Source of the DNA: Myxococcus virescens
GTDB taxonomy: Bacteria; Myxococcota; Myxococcia; Myxococcales; Myxococcaceae
Direction: 5' to 3'
NCBI RefSeq assembly: GCF_900101905.1
Contig: NZ_FNAJ01000006.1
Location: 124,001 to 188,000, forward strand
Length of the DNA stretch: 64,000 nucleotides
Each line of letters opens with the position of its first letter. The first letter of the stretch is position 1. Of the stretch, positions 34,894 through 42,689 are shown one piece after another. The notes under the pieces were generated by a model. It was not told the origin of the DNA, did no database searches, and saw only the letters and a program-made list of their open reading frames with translations. Position numbers and translations under genes: made by a program.

Positions 34894-35328
34894 TCAGACC
34901 TTGGTGCCGGCGAAGCCACCACCGAAGGGCGAGAAGCCCCGCTTGCGCAGCGCCTCGCGCTCGGCCTGGAGCGCGGCCAGCGCCTCGTCGCGGGTGGCGT
35001 AGTGATTGACGGCCGCGCCGTTGATGGCGCCGCTGGTGAGCACGAACATGCGCGTCATCTCGTCACCACCGAAGCGGTACGAGCGGTGCGTGTAGCGCTC
35101 CAGCACCTCGCGCCGCTCCTTGCCGAAGACGCGGCCGGCGGTGAACTTCACCACCAGCCCGTCCAGGTTGATGAGGAGGTCCACCTTGGGTGGGTACTTG
35201 GAAAGGTGCTCCTCCACTTCCTTCCGCCAGCGAAGGACGTCCGCCTCACTCACCAACACACAGTCGGTGAAGTAGGCGGTGACGACGTCGTTCAGCGCGT
35301 CGTACTCGAAGGACATGCTCCAGGCCAT
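34894..35328 (-). CDS. Conserved hypothetical protein, possible STAS/SpoIIAA-like fold
   Basis: A 144-aa cytoplasmic protein; ATG 35328 has GGAGG seven bases ahead. Its alternating pattern (FEYDALNDVVTAYFTDCVLVSEADVLRWRKEVEEHL, KVDLLINLDGL, RMFVLTSG) fits an alpha/beta sandwich like the STAS/SpoIIAA group, where KVDLLINLDG would be the central strand and loop. There is no catalytic motif. The C-terminus is a charged helix (RDEALAALQAEREALRKRG) and a Gly-rich tail. It is followed by an alpha/beta hydrolase gene on the same strand 26 bases upstream, which may be co-transcribed. The fold assignment is tentative. Confidence 0.6.
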   Translation of the reverse strand: MAWSMSFEYDALNDVVTAYFTDCVLVSEADVLRWRKEVEEHLSKYPPKVDLLINLDGLVVKFTAGRVFGKERREVLERYTHRSYRFGGDEMTRMFVLTSGAINGAAVNHYATRDEALAALQAEREALRKRGFSPFGGGFAGTKV

Positions 35329-35353
35329 CGTGCTGCCTCCTCGAAGCGGGCGC

Positions 35354-36139
35354 TCAGGCCGGCAGGGAGCCGGCGAGGAAGGCGGACACCAGCGCCGCCG
35401 TCTCCGCCGGGCGCTCCACCTGTGGGTAGTGACCGGGGCCGGGAAGGTACGACAGGCGCGCGCCGCGAATCCTCGCTACCACCGCCTCCCGCAGGAAGGC
35501 CGCCGGCAGGAAGGCGTCGTCCGTGGCCAACACCAGCGTGGGCGCCGTAATCGAGGCCAGCTTGTCGGCGAAGCCACCCGCCGTCCACGCGTCGAAGACG
35601 TGCTCGATGGCCGCCGGGCTGATGCCCATCGAGTCCTTCACCAGCGCCTCCAGGGCCTCCGGCGACAGCTGCTTGCACGCGAGGCCGAGGATGGTCTGCT
35701 TCTTCTCGCGGCTGTCCGCCGACGTGCGGAACAGCCCCGCCGCATCCGGAGGCAGCGGAAGACCCGCGGCGGGCACCGTGTTGAGGAGCACCAGCCCCTC
35801 CACGCGCGCCGGCACTTCCGCGGCCACCCACTTCACCAACTGGCCGCCCATGCTGTGCCCCACCAGCGTGAAGCGCCGCGCGTCCACGGCGTCCGCCACG
35901 GCCAGCACGTCGTGCGCCAGCGACTCCAGGCTGAAGCCTCCGTCCGGCCGGCCCGACTGACCCGAGCCCCGCATGTCCGGAATCACCAGCCGCAGCCCCA
36001 TCAGGTCCAGGCGCTCCACCAGCGCATCCCAGACCGCGCCTGATACCATCCAACCGTGGACCAGGATGACCGTGCGCGGACCCTCACCCACGACACGGTA
36101 GTGGAGCGAAGTCCCGTCTTTCGCTGAAGTCGTGGGCAT
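35354..36139 (-). CDS. Alpha/beta-fold hydrolase
   Basis: A 261-aa hydrolase with start ATG 36139 (GGAGA at seven bases). The oxyanion motif HGW is at 28-30, nucleophile S96 is in VGHSMGG, the acid is in LVLATDDAFLP and the histidine in LPGPGHYPQVERP. DMRGSGQSGRP is typical of the ester/epoxide/haloperoxidase-like group; the substrate is unknown. It has a good sigma-70 type promoter overlapped by a palindrome (36172-36200), so it is probably repressor-controlled. The hypothetical gene 34894-35328 follows 26 bases downstream and may be co-transcribed. Confidence 0.87.
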   Translation of the reverse strand: MPTTSAKDGTSLHYRVVGEGPRTVILVHGWMVSGAVWDALVERLDLMGLRLVIPDMRGSGQSGRPDGGFSLESLAHDVLAVADAVDARRFTLVGHSMGGQLVKWVAAEVPARVEGLVLLNTVPAAGLPLPPDAAGLFRTSADSREKKQTILGLACKQLSPEALEALVKDSMGISPAAIEHVFDAWTAGGFADKLASITAPTLVLATDDAFLPAAFLREAVVARIRGARLSYLPGPGHYPQVERPAETAALVSAFLAGSLPA

Positions 36140-36171
36140 TCCGTCTCTCCGTTGCAACGAGATAAAACAGG

Positions 36172-36200
36172 ATTGTAGAAATCTACAGAAGCGCTAGCAA
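36172..36200 (-). promoter_or_regulatory. Sigma-70 type promoter with overlapping palindromic operator
   Basis: On the minus strand, TTGCTA (36200-36195) and TACAAT (36177-36172) are separated by exactly 17 bases. The perfect inverted repeat TGTAGA-AA-TCTACA (36174-36187) covers the -10 box and spacer, a classic site for a TetR- or MarR-type repressor. The region is strikingly AT-rich for this genome. No repressor gene is adjacent, so the regulator is unknown. Confidence 0.6.
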
Positions 36201-36268
36201 GCCACGGTTTGGGCGTGTTGACCAGCCCGACGCGGAGTGCGCGCGGCTCTGGCAGACTCCGACACCAC

Positions 36269-37009
36269 ATGGTGGACGAACAGGCAGGCGCCACGGGCGC
36301 GGCGAAGCGCACGGTGTACTGCGAAGACGCACTCGTGTGGCTGGAGGCGCGGCCGGTGTTGGAGGGCAGCTCGGCCATCGCGTCCCTGCCGGACTGGTCC
36401 GAGTTCCCGTCCCTGTCGCTGGCGGAGTGGAAGGCCTGGTTCATCCGCGCCGCGGCGCTCATCCTCGCGCGCGTGCCGCCCGAAGGCGTGGCCATCTTCT
36501 ACCAGACGGACGTGAAGGAAGAGGGCACCTGGGTGGACAAGGGCTACCTGGTGGCTCGCGCCGCGGAGGAGGTGGGCGTCGACCTGCTCTGGCACAAGGT
36601 GGTGTGCCGGCGGCCGCCCGGGACGGTGACGTTCGGCCGGCCCGCGTACTCCCACATGCTGTGCTTCTCGCGCGGCGTCCGCGTGGACATGGCGAAGTCC
36701 ACGCCGGACGTCCTGCCCGAAGCGGGCGAGGTGACGTGGACGCGCGGCATGGGCGTGGAGGCGTGCCTCATCGCGTGCCGCTTCATCCTGGAGCACACCC
36801 GCACGCGCACGGTCGTGGACCCCTTCTGTGGCCACGGCACCGTGCTGGCCGTGGCCAACGCGCTGGGGCTGGACGCGGTGGGCGTGGAGCTCAGCCGCAA
36901 GCGGGCGCGCAAGGCCCGCAACCTGCGCGCGGAGCTGATGGACGGCACGCTTGTCCTGTCAGGCGCCCATGGCACGGGCGCGCCTGTGAGCGACGACGAC
37001 GCGCTGTAG
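36269..37009 (+). CDS. DNA-methylase-like SAM-dependent methyltransferase
   Basis: A 246-aa protein from ATG 36269. The order of motifs is that of beta-class N4/N6 amino-methyltransferases: a motif-IV-like segment near the N-terminus (ASLPDWSEFPSLSLAEW, ~38-54) and the SAM-binding motif DPFCGHGTVLAVANALG near the C-terminus (184-200), then VGVELSRKRARKARNLR. The canonical (D/N/S)PP(Y/F) catalytic tetrad is replaced by SLPD, so the target may not be an exocyclic amine in DNA; an RNA or small-molecule substrate is possible. It is not part of a restriction system: no endonuclease gene is nearby. It ends immediately next to the stop of the convergent ferritin-like gene. Confidence 0.72.
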   Translation: MVDEQAGATGAAKRTVYCEDALVWLEARPVLEGSSAIASLPDWSEFPSLSLAEWKAWFIRAAALILARVPPEGVAIFYQTDVKEEGTWVDKGYLVARAAEEVGVDLLWHKVVCRRPPGTVTFGRPAYSHMLCFSRGVRVDMAKSTPDVLPEAGEVTWTRGMGVEACLIACRFILEHTRTRTVVDPFCGHGTVLAVANALGLDAVGVELSRKRARKARNLRAELMDGTLVLSGAHGTGAPVSDDDAL

Positions 37010-37672
37010 TCACCCTTGCGGCGACCGCGCCGCGACGTCCTCGCCGGGCGCCGGAACGAAGGCCGCCGGGGCGCCCGACTCCCGCGCCACGGTGGCCTCC
37101 AGCTCACCGATGAAGGCCGCGAAGAGCCGCTCTTCCAGCGCCAGCGCGGCATCCAGCGTGGCGCCCACCGCGGTGAGGCGCTCGACACACGCATCCTCGA
37201 TGGTGCGCCGGTGGCTCTGCTCCTCGGTGACGACGCGCCCCAGCTCCTCGCGCACGGCCGGCTGGCGGGACGCGGCCTTGTAGAGCGGGTACAGCACCAT
37301 GGCGCGCCGTTCGATGGCCGTCGTCGTGAGCAGGTAGTGCAGATAGACGTCCGGCGCGCCCGTGAAGGACGTCGCCCAGGTGGCCAGCTCGTGGTCCAGC
37401 GCCTGGAAGTAGCGGCCCGCGGCCTCCGGGCAGAGGAACGTGGTGATTTCCGCGCCAGCGACCTCGGCGGACAGGCGCTTGAAGGCGAAGGCGTGGCGCG
37501 TCTCGTCGGCCAGGTGCCCCAGCACCTCCAGCGTCGGGTGCCGGTCCGCCACGGTGCGCGAAATCTTCCGCGCGCCGATGAACTCCATCAGGGACAAGGT
37601 GTGGAGCCAGCGCGCCTCCAGTTCGGGCGTCTGGGAAAGCTGGCGGAGCACGGCCTGGATTCGGTCACGCAT
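37010..37672 (-). CDS. Ferritin-like di-iron protein
   Basis: A 220-aa four-helix-bundle protein from ATG 37672; a longer frame to 37744 is less likely. Di-iron ligand motifs are visible in order: LMEFIGARK (Glu), LADETRHAFAFKRL (ExxH), TTAIERRAMVLYPLY (Glu) and TEEQSHRRTIED (ExxH). It resembles small myxobacterial ferritin-like oxygenase or oxidoreductase proteins of unknown substrate. The stop codon is directly adjacent to that of the convergent methyltransferase with no gap. The last ~20 residues are a disordered Ala/Pro-rich tail. Confidence 0.72.
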   Translation of the reverse strand: MRDRIQAVLRQLSQTPELEARWLHTLSLMEFIGARKISRTVADRHPTLEVLGHLADETRHAFAFKRLSAEVAGAEITTFLCPEAAGRYFQALDHELATWATSFTGAPDVYLHYLLTTTAIERRAMVLYPLYKAASRQPAVREELGRVVTEEQSHRRTIEDACVERLTAVGATLDAALALEERLFAAFIGELEATVARESGAPAAFVPAPGEDVAARSPQG

Positions 37673-37759
37673 GAGGCCGTCCTCTAGCCCGGCGCCGGGC
37701 CCCATTGCGAGCCCGAAGACAGGCCCAGCCCCGGAGAACGGCATCGACGCCCCTGCCGG

Positions 37760-38647
37760 TCAGCTCGCGGCGACGGCTTCAACGGGCTTGCGAGACGTCG
37801 CGGAGCTGCCCACGGACGCCAGGATGATGCAGCCGATGGCCGCCCATTGCACCAGCGACAGCCGCTCCTTCAGCAGCAGCAGCCCGGACACGGCGGCCAT
37901 CGCCGGCTCCAGGCTCATCAGGATGCCGAAGGTGCGCGTGGGGAGCGCCTTGAGGGCGTACATCTCCAGCGAGTACGGCAGCGCGCTCGACAGCACGGCC
38001 ACACACAGGATGATGGGCAGCAGCGACACGTCCAGCAGCTTCATGCCCGCGTGCGCGACCCCGAAGGGCATGACGAGCAGCGCCGCGACGCACATCCCCA
38101 GCGATGCCGCCGTGCCGCCGTGGACGGTGCCTCCGGCCCGCTGACCGAAGAGGATGTACAGCGCCCAGCAGGTGGCGGCCACCAGCGCCCAGAAGACGCC
38201 CATCCAGTCCAGCGACCGCGACGTCTCCGACAGCGGCAGAATCAGCAGGATGCCGGCCACGGCCAGCAGCGCCCACACGAAGTCGAGCGCCCGGCGCGTG
38301 GAGAAGAGGGCCAGGGCGAGCGGCCCGGTGAACTCGATGGCGACGGCGATGCCCAGCGGGATGCGCTCCAGCGCCAGGTAGAAGGTCAGGTTCATCCCGC
38401 CCAGCGCCGCGCCGTAGATGGCCACGGCCCGCAAGTCCTTGCGGGTGAGCCGCTGCCGCCAGGGCCGGAACACCGCCGCCAGGATGAGCGCCGCGAAGAA
38501 CACGCGAAGCGCCGTGGCCCCCGCCGCGCCCAGCACGGGGAAGACTTGCTTGGCCAACGAAGCGCCCGTCTGGATGGAGGCCATCGCGACGAGCAACGTC
38601 AGGACCGCCACCGTGACCGGCCCCGGCTTCGTCAAGACTCGAGACAT
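37760..38647 (-). CDS. EamA/RhtA-type amino-acid exporter
   Basis: A 295-aa inner-membrane transporter with ten predicted helices in two EamA repeats (~residues 10-140 and 150-280). Start ATG 38647 has GAGGT seven bases ahead; the frame to 38881 is non-coding. Signatures of the RhtA (threonine/homoserine exporter) branch are present: GASLAKQVFPVLGAAGATALRV, FYLALERIPLGIAVAIEFTGPLALAL and LPYSLEMYALKALPTRTFGILMSLEPAMAA. Likely cargo is threonine, homoserine or an analogue; not decided by sequence. It is divergent from the 38821 operon with 173 bases between starts. Confidence 0.9.
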   Translation of the reverse strand: MSRVLTKPGPVTVAVLTLLVAMASIQTGASLAKQVFPVLGAAGATALRVFFAALILAAVFRPWRQRLTRKDLRAVAIYGAALGGMNLTFYLALERIPLGIAVAIEFTGPLALALFSTRRALDFVWALLAVAGILLILPLSETSRSLDWMGVFWALVAATCWALYILFGQRAGGTVHGGTAASLGMCVAALLVMPFGVAHAGMKLLDVSLLPIILCVAVLSSALPYSLEMYALKALPTRTFGILMSLEPAMAAVSGLLLLKERLSLVQWAAIGCIILASVGSSATSRKPVEAVAAS

Positions 38648-38820
38648 TCCGCGCACCTCTTCCACCGCACCCTCTGTCCATCCCGTATCACCCGCCTGCC
38701 TTGAAGGGTGAAGAGAACACGCTGGACAACACTCGCCTGGCCGGGAGTTTGACGGCGCGGGGGCGCCTTCGCTTTGCTCGGGGGTGAAACGACTGTGCCG
38801 GGCCCCGGGGGGGAGCCAGC

Positions 38821-39243
38821 ATGACGCCAAGAGTCCGAGAAATCCGGTTCCATCCACTTCGCACACGACGAGAATGCCCACCGCGCTGGGATGCCCGCAC
38901 GGGCGCGCTCGCGACGCCGCGGCCTCGAAACCGTGCGCTCAAGCCAGCGCACGGTGGCGAGCGCGGTGACACCGTCCGTGACGACGCGCTGACGGCCTAC
39001 CTGGCGCGCTGCAATGAGCTGGGCGCGGTGGAGGGTCCGTTGGGTGCGCGCACGCTCAACCCCGCCCTGCGGCCCGTGGTGGAGGCCCTCCACCACGTGC
39101 TCGCGGGCGGCGAGGTGTCGGTGCAGCTGCTCCAGCGCGGCAACGCGGACATCGTCAACGAACTGAACCTCCGGGCCGAACACGCCACCGAGGAGTCGTC
39201 CAGCCTGGGTACGGCGGGTGACATCCTGTCCGCCACCGTATGA
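38821..39243 (+). CDS. Small protein heading the kinase-isoprenoid-methyltransferase operon
   Basis: A 140-aa protein from ATG 38821, with GGGGGGAG five bases ahead. The first ~50 residues are Arg/Pro-rich and may be disordered. Residues ~52-140 look folded and mostly helical (LTAYLARCNELGAVEGPLG, RPVVEALHHVLAGGEVSVQL, NADIVNELNLRAEHATEES). It has one cysteine (C63), no signal peptide and no membrane helix. Its TGA overlaps the ATG of the histidine kinase (ATGA), so it is translated with it. I do not recognise the family; a kinase-associated regulator or adaptor is possible. Confidence 0.6.
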   Translation: MTPRVREIRFHPLRTRRECPPRWDARTGALATPRPRNRALKPAHGGERGDTVRDDALTAYLARCNELGAVEGPLGARTLNPALRPVVEALHHVLAGGEVSVQLLQRGNADIVNELNLRAEHATEESSSLGTAGDILSATV

Positions 39244-40598
39244 GTCCGCGCTCCGCCGGGCGACAGGCCCTCCTGTCCTCGTTCCGGCGGTGGACGCGCG
39301 CCCAGGATGCCGCGGAGGTGCTGGCCGCCTCGGGCCTGGGCGCGTGGCTCGCGCTCTGTGCCTTCGTGCCGAGCCTGCTGGCCATGACAGCCTGGGCCCC
39401 CGGCGCGCGGAGCTTCTTCGGCATCCACTTCGGCACCGCGCTGCTGTGCGCCGCGCCCATGTTGACCAGCGGCGTCCTGTTCTCGCTCGTCCACCGGCGG
39501 CGCCGCCGCATCGAGCCCTGGGGCTGGGTGTGGCTCATCTTCGGCGTGGCGACGATGCACTTCTTCGTGGCCGCGCTGATGGCCCTGTCGGCGCCGCCAG
39601 GGGCCGCCGTCATCGCCTCGCTGTTCCTCTTCACCACCGCCTTCCATGGACGGCTGCACCGGGTGACGCCGCACCAGCCCTTCCTCGCCCTGGGCACCGC
39701 CCTGGCCCTGGCGCTGGCCCTGCCCTTGCGCGGCAGCGACGAACACCTGGCCCTCTTCGGCGTCATCGGCCCCGCGGCGCTCACCGCGCAGCTCTACCTG
39801 GGGACCTTCGCCGTACAGCATGACCGGGCCCGCGCGGACGCGGAGCGCCTGCGCGCCGCTGTTCACGCGCAACTGCTGGAGCAGCAGGAGCGCGACGTGG
39901 GCCGCCTGTCGCAGGCGCTGTCGGAAATCCTGGGCTACCACCACGACATCGACAACGCGCTCATGGCGGCGGGCAGCGCGGCGGACATGCTGGCCGTGGT
40001 GGGCGCGCACCGCCCGGGCCCCGGCCGCACCGAGTTCGACGACCTGCTCCGGCAGCTCAACGACAACCTGACGCAGATACGGGACATGATGATGGACGCC
40101 CGCACCAAGGGGCGGCGCCATGCCGGCATGGAGCCGGAGCCCGTGGAGCTGGCGCCGGTGCTGGACTCGGTGCAGGCCAGCGTGGGCCTGCGCTTCCCGG
40201 ACGTGGACATCCAGGTGGAGGTGGAGCCGCCCTCCCCGCCCCTGCGCGCCCTGATGCGCGGCGGCGCGCCCACGCTGCGCCGCGTGGTGGAGAACCTGGT
40301 GCTCAACGCGTGCGAGGGCAACGGCGAGGAAGGCGCGGCGCGGGTCCACATCCATGCACGCGTGGAGCCGCTCAGCGGGCGCCTGGAGGTCACCATCACG
40401 GATGATGGCCCCGGCTTCCCGCCCGGCCAGCTCGGCCGCCCCGCCGAGGCGCTGTACACCAGCAAGTCCCACGCGACGGGCCTGGGCCTCTACACCAGCG
40501 AGTGCCTGCTGCGCGCCAGCGGCGGCATGCTGCACCGGCAGAACGCGGCAGGGGGCGGCGCCGTGCTCCGCATGGTCCTTCCCAGGGAGTACCGATGA
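39240..40598 (+). CDS. Polytopic membrane sensor histidine kinase
   Basis: A 452-aa kinase. The first ~190 residues hold about six transmembrane helices with very short loops (e.g. GAWLALCAFVPSLLAM, WVWLIFGVATMHFFVAAL, FLALGTALALALALPL), an integral-membrane sensor with no large external domain. A coiled coil (AERLRAAVHAQLLEQQERD) leads to the phospho-acceptor region EILGYHHDIDNAL (~residue 234). The ATPase has N-box VVENLVLNACEGN, DDGPGF and a GLGLYTSE lid. Such short-loop kinases usually sense hydrophobic or membrane signals. The gene is coupled by ATGA overlaps on both sides to a small protein and an isoprenoid-synthase-like gene; no response regulator is adjacent. Confidence 0.85.
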   Translation: MSPRSAGRQALLSSFRRWTRAQDAAEVLAASGLGAWLALCAFVPSLLAMTAWAPGARSFFGIHFGTALLCAAPMLTSGVLFSLVHRRRRRIEPWGWVWLIFGVATMHFFVAALMALSAPPGAAVIASLFLFTTAFHGRLHRVTPHQPFLALGTALALALALPLRGSDEHLALFGVIGPAALTAQLYLGTFAVQHDRARADAERLRAAVHAQLLEQQERDVGRLSQALSEILGYHHDIDNALMAAGSAADMLAVVGAHRPGPGRTEFDDLLRQLNDNLTQIRDMMMDARTKGRRHAGMEPEPVELAPVLDSVQASVGLRFPDVDIQVEVEPPSPPLRALMRGGAPTLRRVVENLVLNACEGNGEEGAARVHIHARVEPLSGRLEVTITDDGPGFPPGQLGRPAEALYTSKSHATGLGLYTSECLLRASGGMLHRQNAAGGGAVLRMVLPREYR

Positions 40599-41332
40599 GC
40601 GGCGGAGCCCTGTACCAGGAGTCACTGCGCGCGCTTCGCCGGCTCGGCTTGCCGGAAGTGTCGGAGCGGGACGTGCTCGCGGCGCTGGAGGCGGCACAGC
40701 CGGGCCCCCTGTCCCTCTTCTACGAGGCGGGCGCGGAGGCCGGCCTGCCGCGCGAGGCCCTGATGGCGCGCGGCGCCGGGCTCTTCCTCAGCTTCAGCGC
40801 GGGCAACCTCGCCGACGACCTCATCGACGGCGAGTGCACGTACCACGACCCACCCATCCGCGTGGGGCCGTGCGTGCAGTTCATCCTCCAGAACCTGGCC
40901 TTCGCCACGCTGTGCGGCGCGCAGGCGCAACTGCCGGGCCCGGTGCTGGAAGAGGCGGTCCGCACCCTGGCGGTGGCCGCCGGCCCGCAGGCGCTGGAGG
41001 TGCGCGCCAGCGACTGGACGGCGCCGTTGTTCCGCCAGGTGGCGGAGGGCATCGCCGGCCAGCAGTGGGCCGCGTACCTGCGCGTGTTGTGGGCGGGCAC
41101 GGTGCTGGAGCCCCGCGCGGCGGCGGCGGGCCGGGCGCTGGGCGTGGCCGCGCACGTGGCGGAGGACATCCGCACGCGGGACGTGCGGTTCACCAGCATG
41201 CCCGGGGCGGACCGTCACGCGGTGGTGGCCTGGGCGCGCGCCGCCGCGCAGGCGCTGCGCCGACTGGACCTGCGCTGCCTGGACGCGGCGCTGCGCCGCA
41301 TCGAACCGATGCTGCCAGAGGGGGAGTCATGA
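40595..41332 (+). CDS. Isoprenoid-synthase-fold protein (polyprenyl synthetase-like)
   Basis: A 245-aa, mostly helical protein, shorter than typical prenyl diphosphate synthases (~300 aa). The first aspartate-rich motif is intact: NLADDLIDGE, D74-D78 (DDxxD). The region corresponding to the second motif reads GVAAHVAEDIRTRD (E190-D191...), which lacks the canonical DDxxD spacing, so activity may be altered or confined to one substrate. Its ATG overlaps the kinase stop (ATGA) and its TGA overlaps the methyltransferase ATG. The arrangement of a short prenyl-synthase homologue next to a polytopic kinase recalls ComQ-ComP of quorum sensing. No ComX-like tryptophan peptide is visible, so this is analogy only. 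Confidence 0.75.
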   Translation: MSGGALYQESLRALRRLGLPEVSERDVLAALEAAQPGPLSLFYEAGAEAGLPREALMARGAGLFLSFSAGNLADDLIDGECTYHDPPIRVGPCVQFILQNLAFATLCGAQAQLPGPVLEEAVRTLAVAAGPQALEVRASDWTAPLFRQVAEGIAGQQWAAYLRVLWAGTVLEPRAAAAGRALGVAAHVAEDIRTRDVRFTSMPGADRHAVVAWARAAAQALRRLDLRCLDAALRRIEPMLPEGES

Positions 41333-42210
41333 GAGCCGAAGCCGTGCAACCCGAGTGGAGACGCGACGAGGTGAGCGCGTACTACGAGGCGAAGACGGAG
41401 CGGCTGCTCCAACGCTACGGGCCCGGCCCCCGCGTGCACTATCACTCCGGGCTGGTGGACGTGGTGCCGCCGCCCGGCGCGTCCTCGGAGGTGCTGCGCG
41501 ACACGGTCCATGCCGCGCAGGAAGCACTGCTGGTGGAGCTGGCGCGCGCCGTGGGCCGCTTCCCGGACGGCGGCGAGGTGCTGGACGTCGGCTGCGGCCT
41601 GGGCGGCGGCGCGATGTACTGGGCCACCGAGCATCAGGCGCACGTGACGGCGGTGACGAACGTGCCCTCGCATGTCGCGCTGGTGCGCGGCTTCGCGGAG
41701 GCCGCGGGCGTGAGCGCGCGCGTGCGTCCCATCCTCTGTGACGCCCTCTCCGTTCCGGGCCGCGCGGCCTTCGACGCGGTGGTGGCGGTGGAGAGCGCCT
41801 GCTACCTGCCGCGCGCCGAGTGGTTCCGCCGCACGCGGACGCTGCTGAAACCAGGCGGCGTGCTAGCCATCGCCGACTGCTTCCTCTGCCGCCCGGAGCT
41901 GGCCCCCGGCTTTGATCGGTATTGGCGCACGCGCATCGGCTCGCTCGATGAGTATCTGTCCGCCGCGCACGCCGCGGGGTTGGAGCTGGAGGTACGCGAC
42001 GACGTGTCCTCACGCGTGGTGGGCTTCTGGTCGCTGACCCTGGAATTGATGGTGCATGAGCGCGCTTCGGCACACCCCTCCCAGCATCCCCTGCGTGCGC
42101 TCGCGCAGGCCGGCCGCGGCGAATCCAGCCGCGAGCACCTGCGCCTGCAACAAGCGTTGATGGACGGCGGTCTGGAGTACGGGCTGCTCGTGCTCCGGCG
42201 GGTGGACTGA
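41329..42210 (+). CDS. SAM-dependent methyltransferase, sterol/GPP C-methyltransferase-like
   Basis: A 293-aa class I methyltransferase. Motif I is VLDVGCGLGGGAMYWA (~residues 84-99), followed by VTAVTNVPSHVALVRGFAEAAGV, DAVVAVESACYLP and the post-motif LLKPGGVLAIADCFLCRPE. The sequence E-S-A-C-Y and the AVTN-type motif II are like those of the Erg6/sterol-24-C-methyltransferase and geranyl-diphosphate C-methyltransferase group, which methylate isoprenoid double bonds. GGGGAG precedes the ATG at 41329, which overlaps the upstream stop. As last gene of the operon it probably modifies the product of the isoprenoid-synthase-like protein; this link is inferred from position and family. Confidence 0.82.
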   Translation: MRAEAVQPEWRRDEVSAYYEAKTERLLQRYGPGPRVHYHSGLVDVVPPPGASSEVLRDTVHAAQEALLVELARAVGRFPDGGEVLDVGCGLGGGAMYWATEHQAHVTAVTNVPSHVALVRGFAEAAGVSARVRPILCDALSVPGRAAFDAVVAVESACYLPRAEWFRRTRTLLKPGGVLAIADCFLCRPELAPGFDRYWRTRIGSLDEYLSAAHAAGLELEVRDDVSSRVVGFWSLTLELMVHERASAHPSQHPLRALAQAGRGESSREHLRLQQALMDGGLEYGLLVLRRVD

Positions 42211-42353
42211 GGCCGCGACACCTCCGACAAAAGCCAGCCCCTGGCCGCCCGGCCGCAGCCCAGGCGTGCGTGTGCAACGGCCGAGGGGACGGGGTGCAAC
42301 ACGCGAGAGCCGCCTCCAGCCTTGGGCCAGTCGCTACTCAGGGAGGAAACGCG

Positions 42354-42683
42354 ATGCAGGCTTTCAATCGGTGGATGGTGCTCGGTGCGGTGGCGGTGGC
42401 GATGTCCGTCACGGGATGCAGGGAACAGAACCGTGACCAGCGAGGGACGACCACCCCGGGCATGGAGGGCACCGGCGGTAGCGGCCAGGGCAACCAGCCG
42501 CGCCCCAGCGACGGCACCGGCGGCACGGGCGGCTCCGGCCACGAGATGCAAGGCTACGACGCCGGCACCGGCGGCTCCGGCCACGAGATGCAAGGCTACG
42601 ACGCCGGCACCGGAGGCTCCGGGATGATGAACGACCACAACACCCAGGACACCGGGACACACAGCCCCGAAGGTCAGCAGTAG
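42354..42683 (+). CDS. Small Gly-rich repeat lipoprotein
   Basis: A 109-aa protein from ATG 42354 with GGAGG seven bases ahead. The signal peptide ends in a lipobox (AVAMSVTGC, Cys22). The mature part is disordered and Gly/Ser/Thr-rich, with two perfect copies of GSGHEMQGYDAGTG plus flanking partial units. The histidine, methionine and aspartate residues of each unit could bind metal, but this is a guess. Two stem-loops follow the stop, so it is monocistronic. I do not recognise a family. Confidence 0.75.
   Translation: MQAFNRWMVLGAVAVAMSVTGCREQNRDQRGTTTPGMEGTGGSGQGNQPRPSDGTGGTGGSGHEMQGYDAGTGGSGHEMQGYDAGTGGSGMMNDHNTQDTGTHSPEGQQ
42531..42614 (+). repeat. Two near-identical 42-bp tandem repeats inside the lipoprotein gene
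   Basis: Units 42531-42572 and 42573-42614 differ only at the last base and encode GSGHEMQGYDAGTG twice in frame. Such a repeat can expand or contract by slippage, giving length variation of the lipoprotein. Confidence 0.85.
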
Positions 42684-42689
42684 GCCGCC

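Noticed and set aside
38821-39243. ComX-like pheromone precursor
   Set aside because: The protein has no C-terminal tryptophan or cysteine near its end and is far longer than ComX, so the ComQXPA analogy does not extend to it.
42531-42614. Possible CRISPR-like repeat
   Set aside because: The two 42-bp units are adjacent without spacers, lie in frame within a lipoprotein gene, and have no cas genes nearby.
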